A stretch of 6,454 bases of DNA from Paracoccaceae bacterium (GCA_027080755.1 JALWQC010000172.1:1-6454); one strand, 5' to 3'; counted from the first letter of the stretch, positions 1 to 6,113 are shown. The notes: a model not told the origin generated them from the letters alone. A program made the numbers and translations.

Positions 1-108
1 GTTGGCGAGGGCTTGGGCGCCTTGGGGTTGGCTTGCGTTTCGGGTGAGGGCGCCGAGTAAGACGGGAAGCGCGGCGGCTACGGCGGCCTGGGTCTGCCCT
101 TGTGGAGC
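1..108 (-). pseudogene. DUF937-like protein fragment (no start, runs off left edge)
   Basis: Read on the minus strand in the frame whose codons end at 108, this stretch is open to the window edge and encodes a peptide beginning APQGQTQAAVAAALPVLLGA and continuing with LTRNASQPQGAQALAN. The pattern of a Q-T-Q-A-A helix, then A-L-P-x-L-L-G-x-L, then R-N-A-S-x-P-x-G-A is what I recall for DUF937 (PF06078) proteins, small bacterial proteins of unknown function. No start codon or ribosome binding site of its own is visible. The sequence enters directly from the S49 peptidase gene in another frame. Codon use (TTA, CTT, CTC, CAA, CGA, GTA, CCA) differs sharply from the CTG/CAG/CGC style of the rest of the window, suggesting a different source. 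It may be the 3' part of a foreign gene joined here by rearrangement, or a chimeric assembly end. The family call is from memory and moderately sure. Confidence 0.5.
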
Positions 109-323
109 GCCGATTGCACCGGCGAGCCCCCGGGCGAGTTGATTGCCAGCGCCACCGCACGCGGTTTGCCTTTGGTAAAGGCGCGCTCGATAATCGGGGC
201 AAGGGTGGCGTCGTTCAGGGCGGCCCCGCCAAGGCGCGAGCCCCCGCCGATCACACCGTTCAGCCGGATAACGGACACGCTGGCCCGCCGTTTCAGGATT
301 TTTGCAAAATTGACCATGGGCAT
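78..323 (-). CDS. S49 family peptidase (SppA/SohB-like), N-terminal fragment, reading frame lost
   Basis: The open frame gives 81 residues. The first ~73 resemble the N-terminus of the short alphaproteobacterial S49 signal-peptide-peptidase-like serine proteases: a V-S-V-I-R-L-x-G-V-I strand (16-25), L-A-P-I-I-E-R-A-F (41-49), K-P-R-A-V-A-L-A-I-N-S-P-G-G-S-P-V-Q-S (53-71). The N-S-P-G-G motif (62-66) is characteristic of this fold. After S-A-L the expected continuation (IAARIRRLAEE-type helix) is absent. The frame reads HKGRPRPP and stops, while another frame reads as a DUF937-like protein. Family members are usually about 260-330 residues, so the catalytic Ser and Lys regions are missing and this product should be inactive. 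The start is ATG at 323; the next ATG at 317 is an alternative. A G-run about 12 bases upstream is only a weak ribosome binding site. The gene is divergent from the CoA-transferase gene. Confidence 0.7.
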   Translation of the reverse strand: MPMVNFAKILKRRASVSVIRLNGVIGGGSRLGGAALNDATLAPIIERAFTKGKPRAVALAINSPGGSPVQSALHKGRPRPP

Positions 324-403
324 GATGTAGGCAAATCCCCCCCGCGAAACAACCCGACGCGGGCGCTTTATCGCGGAACGTGGCGATTATGTAACCATTT
401 GGC

Positions 404-434
404 TTGACCTTTGGGCGCGGCCTTGCAGTATCGC
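404..434 (+). promoter_or_regulatory. Possible sigma70 promoter of the CoA-transferase/reductase pair
   Basis: TTGACC at 404-409 matches five of six -35 consensus bases. The best -10 candidate is TATCGC at 429-434, with a 19-base spacer that is longer than ideal; alphaproteobacterial -10 boxes are often weak. The gap 324-462 also contains a hairpin-forming repeat, CCCGCG (341-346) with CGCGGG (358-363), of unknown role. Nothing else is recognisable in the gap. Confidence 0.3.
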
Positions 435-462
435 GCCAAAGATACAACAAAAGGTGGAAAAC

Positions 463-1596
463 ATGACCCCGCTTTCCGGTCTGAAGGTTCTGGATATCTC
501 GCGCGTGCTGGCCGGTCCCTGGGCCGGACAAACGCTGGCCGATCTGGGCGCCAATGTTATCAAGGTGGAATCGCCGGCCGGCGACGATACCCGCAACTGG
601 GGGGAGCCGGTGTCCTACGGCAATACGGCTGCCTATTTCCATACGGCCAATCGGGGGAAACGCTCCATCGCACTCGATTTTCGCAAGGCGGAGGATCTGG
701 CGGTGCTGCATGCGCTGGTGCGCGAGGCCGATGTGCTGATAGAGAATTTCAAGGTTGGCGGGCTGGCGAAATACGGGCTGGATTATGACAGCCTGCAGCG
801 GGAAAACCCGCGCCTGATCTATTGTTCCATCACCGGTTTCGGGCAGGACGGCCCCTATGCCCCCCGCGCGGGCTATGATTTCATCATTCAGGGCATGGGC
901 GGGATGCTCGACATCACCGGCGAGCCGGACGGCCCCCCGATCAAGCCGGGCATCGCGCTGGCCGATCTGTTCACGGGGGTTTACGGGGTGATTGCCATTC
1001 AGGCGGCCTTGCTGGCGCGCGAGAAAACCGGCAAGGGGCAGCATATCGACATGGCCTTGCTGGATACGCAGGTTGCGGTTCTGTCCAACCAGGCCAGCAG
1101 CTATCTTATGACCGGCGAGGTCCCGCAGCGCATGGGCAACACCCATCCCAGCATCGTGCCCTATCAGGTGTTCGATGCCGCCGACGCGCCTTTTGTCATC
1201 GCCTGTGGCAATGACGGACAGTTCGCCCATCTTTGCACCGCGCTAGGGGTGGATTTCCACAGGGATGCGCGGTTTGTCACCAATGACGACCGGATTGAAC
1301 ATCGCGAAATCCTGATTCCGATGCTGTCGAAGGTTCTGGCCGCCCTGCCGCGCGACGAAATCCTGCAACGGCTGGAAAATGCGGGCGTGCCGGCCGGCCC
1401 GATCAACACCGTCGCCGAAACCTTTGCCGACCCGCAGGTGATCCACCGCGGGCTGAAAAACCGGCAGGGGGATTTTGACGGCGTGCGCAACCCGATCCGC
1501 TTTTCCGATCTGGAAATGCCGATGGACAAGGCCCCGCCCGCGCTGGATGCAGACGGCCCGTATATAAGGAAAAACCTGTGGAATACCGAAACCTAG
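463..1596 (+). CDS. Class III CoA-transferase (CaiB/BaiF family, SUGCT-like)
   Basis: A 377-residue protein of the usual length for class III CoA-transferases, which move CoA between carboxylic acids in the cytoplasm through an aspartyl-CoA mixed anhydride. The N-terminus (L-x-G-L-K-V-L-D-I-S-R-V-L-A-G-P-W) and L-G-A-N-V-I-K-V-E are hallmarks. Asp168 in G-I-A-L-A-D-L-F-T-G aligns with catalytic Asp169 of formyl-CoA transferase as I recall it. The segment N-T-H-P-S-I-V-P-Y-Q-V-F and the C-terminal G-V-P-A-G-P-I-N-T, D-P-Q-V and R-G-L motifs resemble succinate-hydroxymethylglutarate CoA-transferase (SUGCT, glutarate metabolism); the true substrate cannot be told from sequence. I chose ATG 463 because AAGGTGG (451-457) sits six bases upstream; an in-frame GTG at 454 would lie inside that site. 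The end overlaps the reductase gene by 19 bases, indicating an operon. Alternative substrates include other dicarboxylic or branched acyl-CoAs. Confidence 0.93.
   Translation: MTPLSGLKVLDISRVLAGPWAGQTLADLGANVIKVESPAGDDTRNWGEPVSYGNTAAYFHTANRGKRSIALDFRKAEDLAVLHALVREADVLIENFKVGGLAKYGLDYDSLQRENPRLIYCSITGFGQDGPYAPRAGYDFIIQGMGGMLDITGEPDGPPIKPGIALADLFTGVYGVIAIQAALLAREKTGKGQHIDMALLDTQVAVLSNQASSYLMTGEVPQRMGNTHPSIVPYQVFDAADAPFVIACGNDGQFAHLCTALGVDFHRDARFVTNDDRIEHREILIPMLSKVLAALPRDEILQRLENAGVPAGPINTVAETFADPQVIHRGLKNRQGDFDGVRNPIRFSDLEMPMDKAPPALDADGPYIRKNLWNTET
1566..1570 (+). promoter_or_regulatory. Ribosome binding site deciding the GTG start of the reductase
   Basis: AAGGA lies inside the end of the CoA-transferase gene, seven bases before GTG 1578. 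It supports the non-ATG start and the 19-base overlap, implying coupled translation of the two genes. Confidence 0.65.
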
Positions 1597-2624
1597 GGCG
1601 CACCGATATCCGCGTCAGCGAACTCTGCCTTGGCTCCATGACGTGGGGCGGGAAAAATACGGAATCCGAGGGCCACGCCCAGATCGACATGGCGCTGGAC
1701 CACGGGGTGAATTTTATCGACACGGCCGAGATGTATCCCTCGCCCCCGCGCAAGGAAACGCAGGGCGCGACGGAAGAAATTCTCGGCAGTTGGCTGGCCA
1801 AAAGCGGCCGGCGCGCGGATGTGGTGATTGCCACCAAGATCGTTGGCGCGGGCAACGGCAATGTGCGCGGGCGAAACGGTGCCCCGATCTCGCCGGTCAC
1901 GATCCGCGAGGCGGTAGAGGGCAGTCTGAAGCGCCTGCAAACCGACTATATCGACCTGTACCAATTCCACTGGCCCAACCGGGGTTCCTATCATTTCCGC
2001 AAATACTGGGACTACAGCCCCGAAAAACGCGACCCGGCTGCCGAGCGGGCCGAGATGCAGGCCAATCTGGAAACCGTCGCGGCCCTGATGGCCGAGGGCA
2101 AGATCCGCGCCTTTGGCACCTCTAACGAAACCGCATGGGGGGCGGCGAAATATCTGGAACTGGCCGAAACCGGAAACCTGCCGCGCATGGCCACGATCCA
2201 GAACGAATATTCGCTGTTGTGCCGGATTTACGATCTGGATCTGGCAGAGCTGGGCGTGAACGAGGATGTCGGCCTGTTGGCCTATTCCCCGCTGGCGGCC
2301 GGTATTCTGACGGGGAAATATCAGGGCGATGTCACGCCGGCCGGCTCCCGTCGGGAGGGGAACGAAACGCTGGGCGGGCGGCTGACTCCGCGCGCCTTTC
2401 CGGCTGTTGCGGCCTATCGGCAGGTGGCGGAAAAGCACGGGCTGGACATGGTGCAAATGGCGCTGGCGTGGTGCCTGACACGGCCCTTTATGGGCTCGGT
2501 CATTTTCGGGGCCAGCAGTCAGGACCAGCTGGCGCGGATTCTGCAGGCGCCCGCGCTGCGGCTGGATCAGGATGTGCTGGCGGATATCAACGCCGTGCAT
2601 CGCGATTACCCGTTGCCGATCTAG
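1578..2624 (+). CDS. tas: Tas-like NADPH-dependent aldo/keto reductase
   Basis: A 348-residue (beta/alpha)8 aldo/keto reductase, close in length to E. coli Tas (346). The catalytic tetrad is visible: Asp48 and Tyr53 in F-I-D-T-A-E-M-Y, Lys87 in I-A-T-K-I, and His131 in Y-Q-F-H-W-P. Tas-like signatures include P-P-R-K-E-T-Q-G-A-T-E-E, S-L-K-R-L-Q-T-D-Y-I-D-L-Y, the S-N-E-T-A-W-G loop, I-Q-N-E-Y-S-L-L and the C-terminal cofactor segment V-I-F-G-A-S-S. It is expected to reduce aldehydes or ketones with NADPH in the cytosol; the physiological substrate is unknown even for Tas. A loop after the catalytic His (about 135-157, rich in Tyr, Lys, Arg and Asp) matches the longer loop of this subgroup. 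The start is GTG with AAGGA seven bases upstream. The overlap with the CoA-transferase suggests a shared pathway, for example handling carbonyl or acyl-CoA intermediates, which is inference. The symbol means homologue of Tas, not proven function. Confidence 0.92.
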   Translation: MEYRNLGRTDIRVSELCLGSMTWGGKNTESEGHAQIDMALDHGVNFIDTAEMYPSPPRKETQGATEEILGSWLAKSGRRADVVIATKIVGAGNGNVRGRNGAPISPVTIREAVEGSLKRLQTDYIDLYQFHWPNRGSYHFRKYWDYSPEKRDPAAERAEMQANLETVAALMAEGKIRAFGTSNETAWGAAKYLELAETGNLPRMATIQNEYSLLCRIYDLDLAELGVNEDVGLLAYSPLAAGILTGKYQGDVTPAGSRREGNETLGGRLTPRAFPAVAAYRQVAEKHGLDMVQMALAWCLTRPFMGSVIFGASSQDQLARILQAPALRLDQDVLADINAVHRDYPLPI

Positions 2625-2625
2625 C

Positions 2626-2644
2626 CGGATTTTATCCGTATTTT
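2626..2644 (+). terminator. Possible weak terminator after the reductase gene
   Basis: CGGAT (2626-2630), a three-T loop and ATCCG (2634-2638) form a five-pair hairpin directly after the stop codon, followed by TATTTT. The stem is short and the T tract interrupted, so it could only be a weak intrinsic terminator. Confidence 0.3.
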
Positions 2645-2657
2645 CAGATGGATAACG

Positions 2658-2706
2658 GCCGGCCCGTCTGTTTACTAACATATGTTAGTAGACAGGGCGG
2701 GCCGGC
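2658..2706. repeat. 49-base near-perfect inverted repeat between convergent genes
   Basis: The core ACTAACATATGTTAGT (2674-2689) is a perfect 16-base palindrome. Seven flanking pairs (2667-2673 with 2690-2696, two of them G-T) extend it. After a small internal loop (2666 against 2697-2698), eight more GC pairs follow: GCCGGCCC (2658-2665) with GGGCCGGC (2699-2706). As RNA this would be a long strong hairpin on either strand, between genes that converge (the reductase ends at 2624, the coiled-coil gene at 2779). No clear U-run follows either arm, so it is not a textbook terminator, although it could block both transcripts. The AT-rich core would also suit a dimeric regulator. The rest of the 2625-2778 gap holds only a short GGGC-TAC-GCCC hairpin (2762-2772). 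Confidence 0.7.
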
Positions 2707-2761
2707 GGAAATACCACGACATACCGCGGGGCAGGGCCGTTAAAATTTCAGGAAAACGATA

Positions 2762-2772
2762 GGGCTACGCCC
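2762..2772 (-). terminator. Possible weak terminator of the OmpA/coiled-coil pair
   Basis: Read on the minus strand, GGGC-GTA-GCCC follows the stop codon of the coiled-coil gene by six bases and is succeeded by TATCGTTTT. The stem has only four pairs, so this is a weak candidate; the larger inverted repeat further on may do the work instead. Confidence 0.25.
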
Positions 2773-2778
2773 CGGGTT

Positions 2779-3126
2779 TCAGGCCCCGTGTTTCTGGCGC
2801 AGTTCCTCGACCTCGGCGCGCCAGGCGTCGGCCTCCTGATGCCAGCTTTCGGCCTCGCGGCGGGCATTGCCGAGGCCGGCCATCGCGGCCTCCAGTTCGG
2901 CCTGCAGCTGGCTTTGGGTGTTGCGGGCCTCTCGCTGGAGGGCGTCCAGCTGTTCCTCGGCGGCGATTTGGGCTGCCTCGGCGGCCCGCATCCGCGCGGT
3001 TGCCTCTTCCGAGGCGACAGGCCCCGCAGGGCGCATGCGTTCGTAAAACCAGTGGATGGTCCAGCCGATGATGACGGCGACGAAAAGCGCCGATCCGATC
3101 AGCAAGGTAAGCTCGGTTCTACCCAT
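2779..3126 (-). CDS. Small single-pass membrane protein with long coiled coil
   Basis: A 115-residue protein I cannot assign to a named family. Residues 8-28 (L-L-I-G-S-A-L-F-V-A-V-I-I-G-W-T-I-H-W-F-Y) form one membrane helix. A short basic/proline hinge (E-R-M-R-P-A-G-P) follows, then about 75 residues (38-113) of Ala/Glu/Gln/Arg-rich sequence with heptad-like spacing and no proline, predicted to be a continuous coiled coil. With Arg/Glu/Met/Arg after the helix, the coiled coil is probably cytoplasmic and the N-terminus periplasmic; this is inference. The start ATG overlaps the end of the OmpA-family gene in ATGGGTAG, and a strong GGAGG (3133-3137) sits six bases upstream, so the two are co-translated and likely partners. 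No catalytic motif is visible. It could be a scaffold or a partner tethering the OmpA-family protein at the inner membrane. Confidence 0.85.
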   Translation of the reverse strand: MGRTELTLLIGSALFVAVIIGWTIHWFYERMRPAGPVASEEATARMRAAEAAQIAAEEQLDALQREARNTQSQLQAELEAAMAGLGNARREAESWHQEADAWRAEVEELRQKHGA

Positions 3127-5050
3127 TCGTATCCTCCGATGCGCCAGCGGGCGCCAGTATTTTCAGGTCTGCCGGGCGGCGCAGCGGGGTTTCCGGCTGG
3201 TCCTCGGGCACGGTAATGGTGGGGGCGGGCTCTGCCTCCGAGGGTTTGCCCTCGCGCAGGCGGAATTCGATCCGGCGGTTCAGCAGGCGCCCTTCCTCGG
3301 TGTCGTTATCCCCGATCGGGTTGGCCTCGCCATAGCCGACGGCGGTCAGATCGCCCAGCAGCAGGTTGCGCGCCAGCAGCGCGTCCAGCACCGCATCGGC
3401 GCGGGTCTGGCTTAGATTGCGGTTCATTTCCTCGCGGCCCTGGCTGTCGGTATAGCCGCCGATCTCGAACCAGACATTGCGGCATTCGTGCAGGATCTCG
3501 GCGATTTTCCCGATGGTTTCACGCGATTCCGGCTCGATAATGGCCGAGGCGGGGGCGAATACGATGCGGTTTTTTTGCAGCAGCTCGGAAATGCGGGTTT
3601 CGCAGGTTTTCGGGTCGGGGAACTGCGGCTCTACCGGCACGGGCTTCAGCTGCACGACGTTGATGTCAAACCGGGCATCGGCTCCGAAACCCTTTTCCAG
3701 CCGGATTTTGATGGCCTCGGCCAGATCCGCGACCGCCCCTTCCCCGCGCACCTTGACGGTGTCCTCGCGCACGGAAACCTCGCCCTTGTCCAGCATGTCC
3801 AGCACGTCGAGCGCCACCAGCTGCCGCAGGGTCCAGCCGTGCGGGGCAAAGCTGGCGATTTCTGTCTTGTCATCCACCTTGTCCATGCCGAAACGGGCCT
3901 CGGAATAGGCCTCGATTGTCTGGCGGGACAAATCGTCAACGCTGACCCCGCGCAGGACAACCGGCCCCTCGGCGGGGCGTTTGGCGGTGAACCAGGGGCG
4001 GACATTGGTTTCCACCGGCGAGGGTTTCTTGCTAAGCACGCGGTGCAGGACATAGGCCTGTGGCAGGCTGTCCTGAAGCGTATCGGCAATGGTGGCAAAG
4101 CTGTCGGGGTCGAATTCCAGCGGGGATACCAGCGTAATCGCGCTGTCCTGCATCACCAGCTCGCCGCCCTGCATGGCGTTCACGGCCTCCATCGCGTGGA
4201 TGGCGACATCGGCCCAGTCGTCTGTCGGCGCGCCCAGCCCGATGCGGCAGCGCGTATCTTTGGCTACGCCATAGGCCCTGGCCGCGTTCAGGATCTTGCG
4301 CCCGCCCTCGACCGTCAGCGCGTCGCATTCCAGATCCGCGGCGCCCCCTTTCAGGGTGAAATGCAGCCGGTAGGGGGCAAGGATCGGGCGCGGGGCGGTG
4401 ATGTCCATAGTAAAGTCGATGCCCTCGGGGCGCATCTCCAGCAGCTTCAGCATCAGGGCGATCTTGGCCTCGGCGCTGTTGACGACGGCGGACAGATGCA
4501 CCTTGGCGGGCTGGACGGAAACCTTGGCCTGTTCCATGTCGCGCATGATTTTCGCACCGAAGGCCACCGCTTCGTGCCAGCCGTCGGGTGCGGGCCAGTC
4601 GGTGGGTTCCTGCATGTCGATCAGGGTGGCGCCGCTGATGTCGCGGATGGTATCGCGCAGCGGATCCTGTTCGCCCATATCCGGCGTGATCCCGATCAGC
4701 GAGATATCCCCGCCGTTGCGCAGGATTTCCAGCGCGAAATCGGGGGCCTTTACCGGCACGCTTTCGGCGACATCGGTTTTGTTGACAATCCGGCGGGTGG
4801 ATACAATGGCCGCTACGGCATCATAGGCCTGCAGACGTTTCTTTTCCTCGGGGGCGGTGCCTGTCAGGATCACGCGCATGCCGTCGGTATCGACACTGGC
4901 CCAGCTCTGCCCCGAGGCCACAAGCGCCATCGATGTCTGGCGTTTGGTGTTCTGTTCCAGTTTGGTCACGGCATAATTGGCAACCACACCTGCGGCAACG
5001 GCGCTGGCAAGAAAACCGACGGCGGCAAAAGCTATGGCTGCTGGGCGCAT
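3119..5050 (-). CDS. OmpA-family envelope protein with repeated BON-like modules
   Basis: A 643-residue protein. An N-terminal hydrophobic segment (about 3-26) is a signal anchor or signal peptide. A first BON-like strand-helix unit lies at about 47-95 (S-W-A-S-V-D-T-D-G-M-R-V-I-L-T-G-T-A-P). Three similar units of about 125 residues appear to follow (starting near 110, 230 and 362). The C-terminal OmpA/MotB peptidoglycan-binding domain spans about 494-599, with Asp535 in G-G-Y-T-D-S-Q-G and Arg550 in L-S-Q-T-R-A-D matching the diaminopimelate-binding Asp271/Arg286 of E. coli OmpA, and N-R-R-I-E-F-R-L at its end. A Pro/Glu-rich tail follows. It should sit in the periplasm holding the wall; there is no beta-barrel. 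I prefer ATG 5050: GAGG (5055-5058) precedes it and a good promoter ends just upstream. A GTG at 5074 would add eight residues without a binding site. Mycobacterial ArfA/OmpATb has a comparable BON plus OmpA layout. Confidence 0.88.
   Translation of the reverse strand: MRPAAIAFAAVGFLASAVAAGVVANYAVTKLEQNTKRQTSMALVASGQSWASVDTDGMRVILTGTAPEEKKRLQAYDAVAAIVSTRRIVNKTDVAESVPVKAPDFALEILRNGGDISLIGITPDMGEQDPLRDTIRDISGATLIDMQEPTDWPAPDGWHEAVAFGAKIMRDMEQAKVSVQPAKVHLSAVVNSAEAKIALMLKLLEMRPEGIDFTMDITAPRPILAPYRLHFTLKGGAADLECDALTVEGGRKILNAARAYGVAKDTRCRIGLGAPTDDWADVAIHAMEAVNAMQGGELVMQDSAITLVSPLEFDPDSFATIADTLQDSLPQAYVLHRVLSKKPSPVETNVRPWFTAKRPAEGPVVLRGVSVDDLSRQTIEAYSEARFGMDKVDDKTEIASFAPHGWTLRQLVALDVLDMLDKGEVSVREDTVKVRGEGAVADLAEAIKIRLEKGFGADARFDINVVQLKPVPVEPQFPDPKTCETRISELLQKNRIVFAPASAIIEPESRETIGKIAEILHECRNVWFEIGGYTDSQGREEMNRNLSQTRADAVLDALLARNLLLGDLTAVGYGEANPIGDNDTEEGRLLNRRIEFRLREGKPSEAEPAPTITVPEDQPETPLRRPADLKILAPAGASEDTNG
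3133..3137 (-). promoter_or_regulatory. Ribosome binding site of the coiled-coil gene inside the OmpA gene
   Basis: GGAGG on the minus strand, six bases before the ATG at 3126 and still within the OmpA-family coding region. It fixes the start of the small gene and supports coupled translation. Confidence 0.75.
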
Positions 5051-5077
5051 GGGACCTCGGGGTGACTGTTTCACGGT

Positions 5078-5106
5078 TTTCTAAGCGATAGGGCAGGGCA
5101 GGGCAA
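5078..5106 (-). promoter_or_regulatory. Likely sigma70 promoter of the OmpA-family operon
   Basis: On the minus strand, TTGCCC (5101-5106) and TAGAAA (5078-5083) each match four of six consensus bases and are 17 bases apart. Transcription would begin near 5071, giving a leader of about 20 bases before ATG 5050 and leaving the GTG at 5074 outside the transcript. It lies in the 73-base gap after ubiA, so the envelope genes need not depend on the ubiA promoter. The -35 region overlaps a triple GGGCA tandem repeat (5091-5105). Confidence 0.4.
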
Positions 5107-5123
5107 GGGCTGGCGCCTCACAA

Positions 5124-6101
5124 TTATATCAAGGCGGCGATTGCCAGAATAGCGGCGGGAATCAGCCCGCAATCCCGGTTGGAGCGGAACAGATGCAGGC
5201 AGACATCCGGGTCGTCTATATCCAGCATCCGCATCTGCCAGAACATATGCAGCCCGAAGCCCCAGGCCGCCAGAATCGCCAGCATCACCGGATAGGGGCT
5301 GTCATTGCCCGCCAGCGCCAGAATGCCGGCCATTGCCATCAGCGTTACGGCCAGCACCATGAATACAAACAGGTATTTCGGTGTTTTGGCGCCAAACAGC
5401 CGCGCCGTGGATTTCACCCCGATCAGGGCGTCGTCTTCCTTGTCCTGATGGGCATAGATGGTGTCGTAAAACAGCGTCCAGGCAATCCCCGCCAGATACA
5501 GCAGCACCGCCGGCCAGCCCAGGCTGCCGCTATGCGCCGTCCAGGCCAGCAGCGCGCCCCAGTTGAAGGCCACGCCCAGAAATACCTGCGGCCACCATGT
5601 AAACCGTTTGGCAAAGGGATAGATCGCCACTGGCACCAGCGCCGCGATTCCCAGCAGGATGGCGTTCAGGTTGAAGGTCAGCAAAATCCCCGCGCTGACC
5701 AGCATTTGCACCGCCAGCCAGACCAGCGCCTTTTTCACCGTCACCTGCCCGCTGGGCAAGGGGCGCGAGCAGGTGCGCGCCACCTTTGCGTCGATATCGC
5801 GGTCGGTGATGTCGTTCCAGGTGCAGCCCGCGCCGCGCATAAGAAAGGCCCCGATGGCACAGCCGAGTGCGATCCAGATGTCGAACAGCCGCCCGCCGGC
5901 CGGATCGGCGGCAACGGCCAGCGCCAGACTCCACCAGCAGGGGATCAGCAGCAGCCATGTGCCGATGGGACGGTCCGCGCGCGACAGCCGCAGATAGGGG
6001 CGGGACCAGTGCGGGGCGATCGTATCGACCCAGTTTTGCGAAACCGCGTCGGCGACACTTCCATCTTTTGGCGGTTCGGGGTTATGATCGGCTGAGGTCA
6101 T
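5124..6101 (-). CDS. ubiA: 4-hydroxybenzoate polyprenyltransferase UbiA
   Basis: A 325-residue polytopic inner-membrane enzyme that attaches the polyprenyl chain to 4-hydroxybenzoate, the first membrane step of ubiquinone synthesis. Both Mg-diphosphate-binding Asp-rich motifs are present: N-D-I-T-D-R-D-I-D (residues 96-104) and D-T-I-Y-A-H-Q-D-K-E-D-D (213-224). R-L-S-R-A-D-R-P-I-G-T-W (38-49), S-R-P-L-P-S-G (112-118) and T-A-R-L-F-G (232-237) are typical of UbiA, rather than of menaquinone or heme O prenyltransferases. Roughly eight or nine hydrophobic helices run from residue 50 to the end. I chose ATG 6101 (MTSADHN...); ATG 6110 is an equal alternative, both with weak ribosome binding sites. 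Extending to 6194 would overlap rsmE by 80 bases and is unlikely. An N-terminal cytosolic extension of about 35 residues precedes the conserved region. No clear terminator follows the stop. Confidence 0.95.
   Translation of the reverse strand: MTSADHNPEPPKDGSVADAVSQNWVDTIAPHWSRPYLRLSRADRPIGTWLLLIPCWWSLALAVAADPAGGRLFDIWIALGCAIGAFLMRGAGCTWNDITDRDIDAKVARTCSRPLPSGQVTVKKALVWLAVQMLVSAGILLTFNLNAILLGIAALVPVAIYPFAKRFTWWPQVFLGVAFNWGALLAWTAHSGSLGWPAVLLYLAGIAWTLFYDTIYAHQDKEDDALIGVKSTARLFGAKTPKYLFVFMVLAVTLMAMAGILALAGNDSPYPVMLAILAAWGFGLHMFWQMRMLDIDDPDVCLHLFRSNRDCGLIPAAILAIAALI
6083..6088 (+). promoter_or_regulatory. Possible -10 box of the rsmE promoter inside ubiA
   Basis: TATGAT on the plus strand matches five of six -10 consensus bases, about 26 bases before the rsmE ATG and within the ubiA 5' coding region. 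No good -35 is seen at the right distance (TTCCAT at 6059-6064 is poor), so this is tentative. Confidence 0.3.
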
Positions 6102-6107
6102 AAGAGG
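6102..6107 (+). promoter_or_regulatory. Ribosome binding site of rsmE
   Basis: AAGAGG lies six bases before ATG 6114 and directly abuts the ubiA start codon on the opposite strand. It settles the rsmE start. Confidence 0.7.
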
Positions 6108-6113
6108 CATACC

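Noticed and set aside
341..363. CCCGCG/CGCGGG hairpin in the gap between the S49 and CoA-transferase genes, considered as a riboswitch or small RNA
   Set aside because: It has only six pairs with an 11-base loop, no T tract and no conserved aptamer features; such repeats are common by chance in GC-rich DNA.
454..462. GTG start for the CoA-transferase three codons upstream
   Set aside because: The GTG is part of the AAGGTGG ribosome binding site for ATG 463, and family members begin with the M-T-P-L-type N-terminus.
1593..2681. A 362-codon open frame on the minus strand opposite the aldo/keto reductase
   Set aside because: The composition is that of an antisense shadow (many Arg, Gln, His), while the plus strand shows the full catalytic tetrad of a known enzyme.
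3488..5065. A 525-codon open frame on the plus strand opposite the OmpA-family gene
   Set aside because: The product is rich in Gly, His, Gln and Asp with no domain, and there is no ribosome binding site. It is the mirror of a GC-rich gene whose third positions avoid stops on the opposite strand; the minus-strand protein has clear OmpA motifs.
5193..6095. A 300-codon open frame on the plus strand opposite ubiA
   Set aside because: It is Gln/Arg/His-rich with no recognisable fold, lying opposite an unmistakable UbiA with both Asp-rich motifs.
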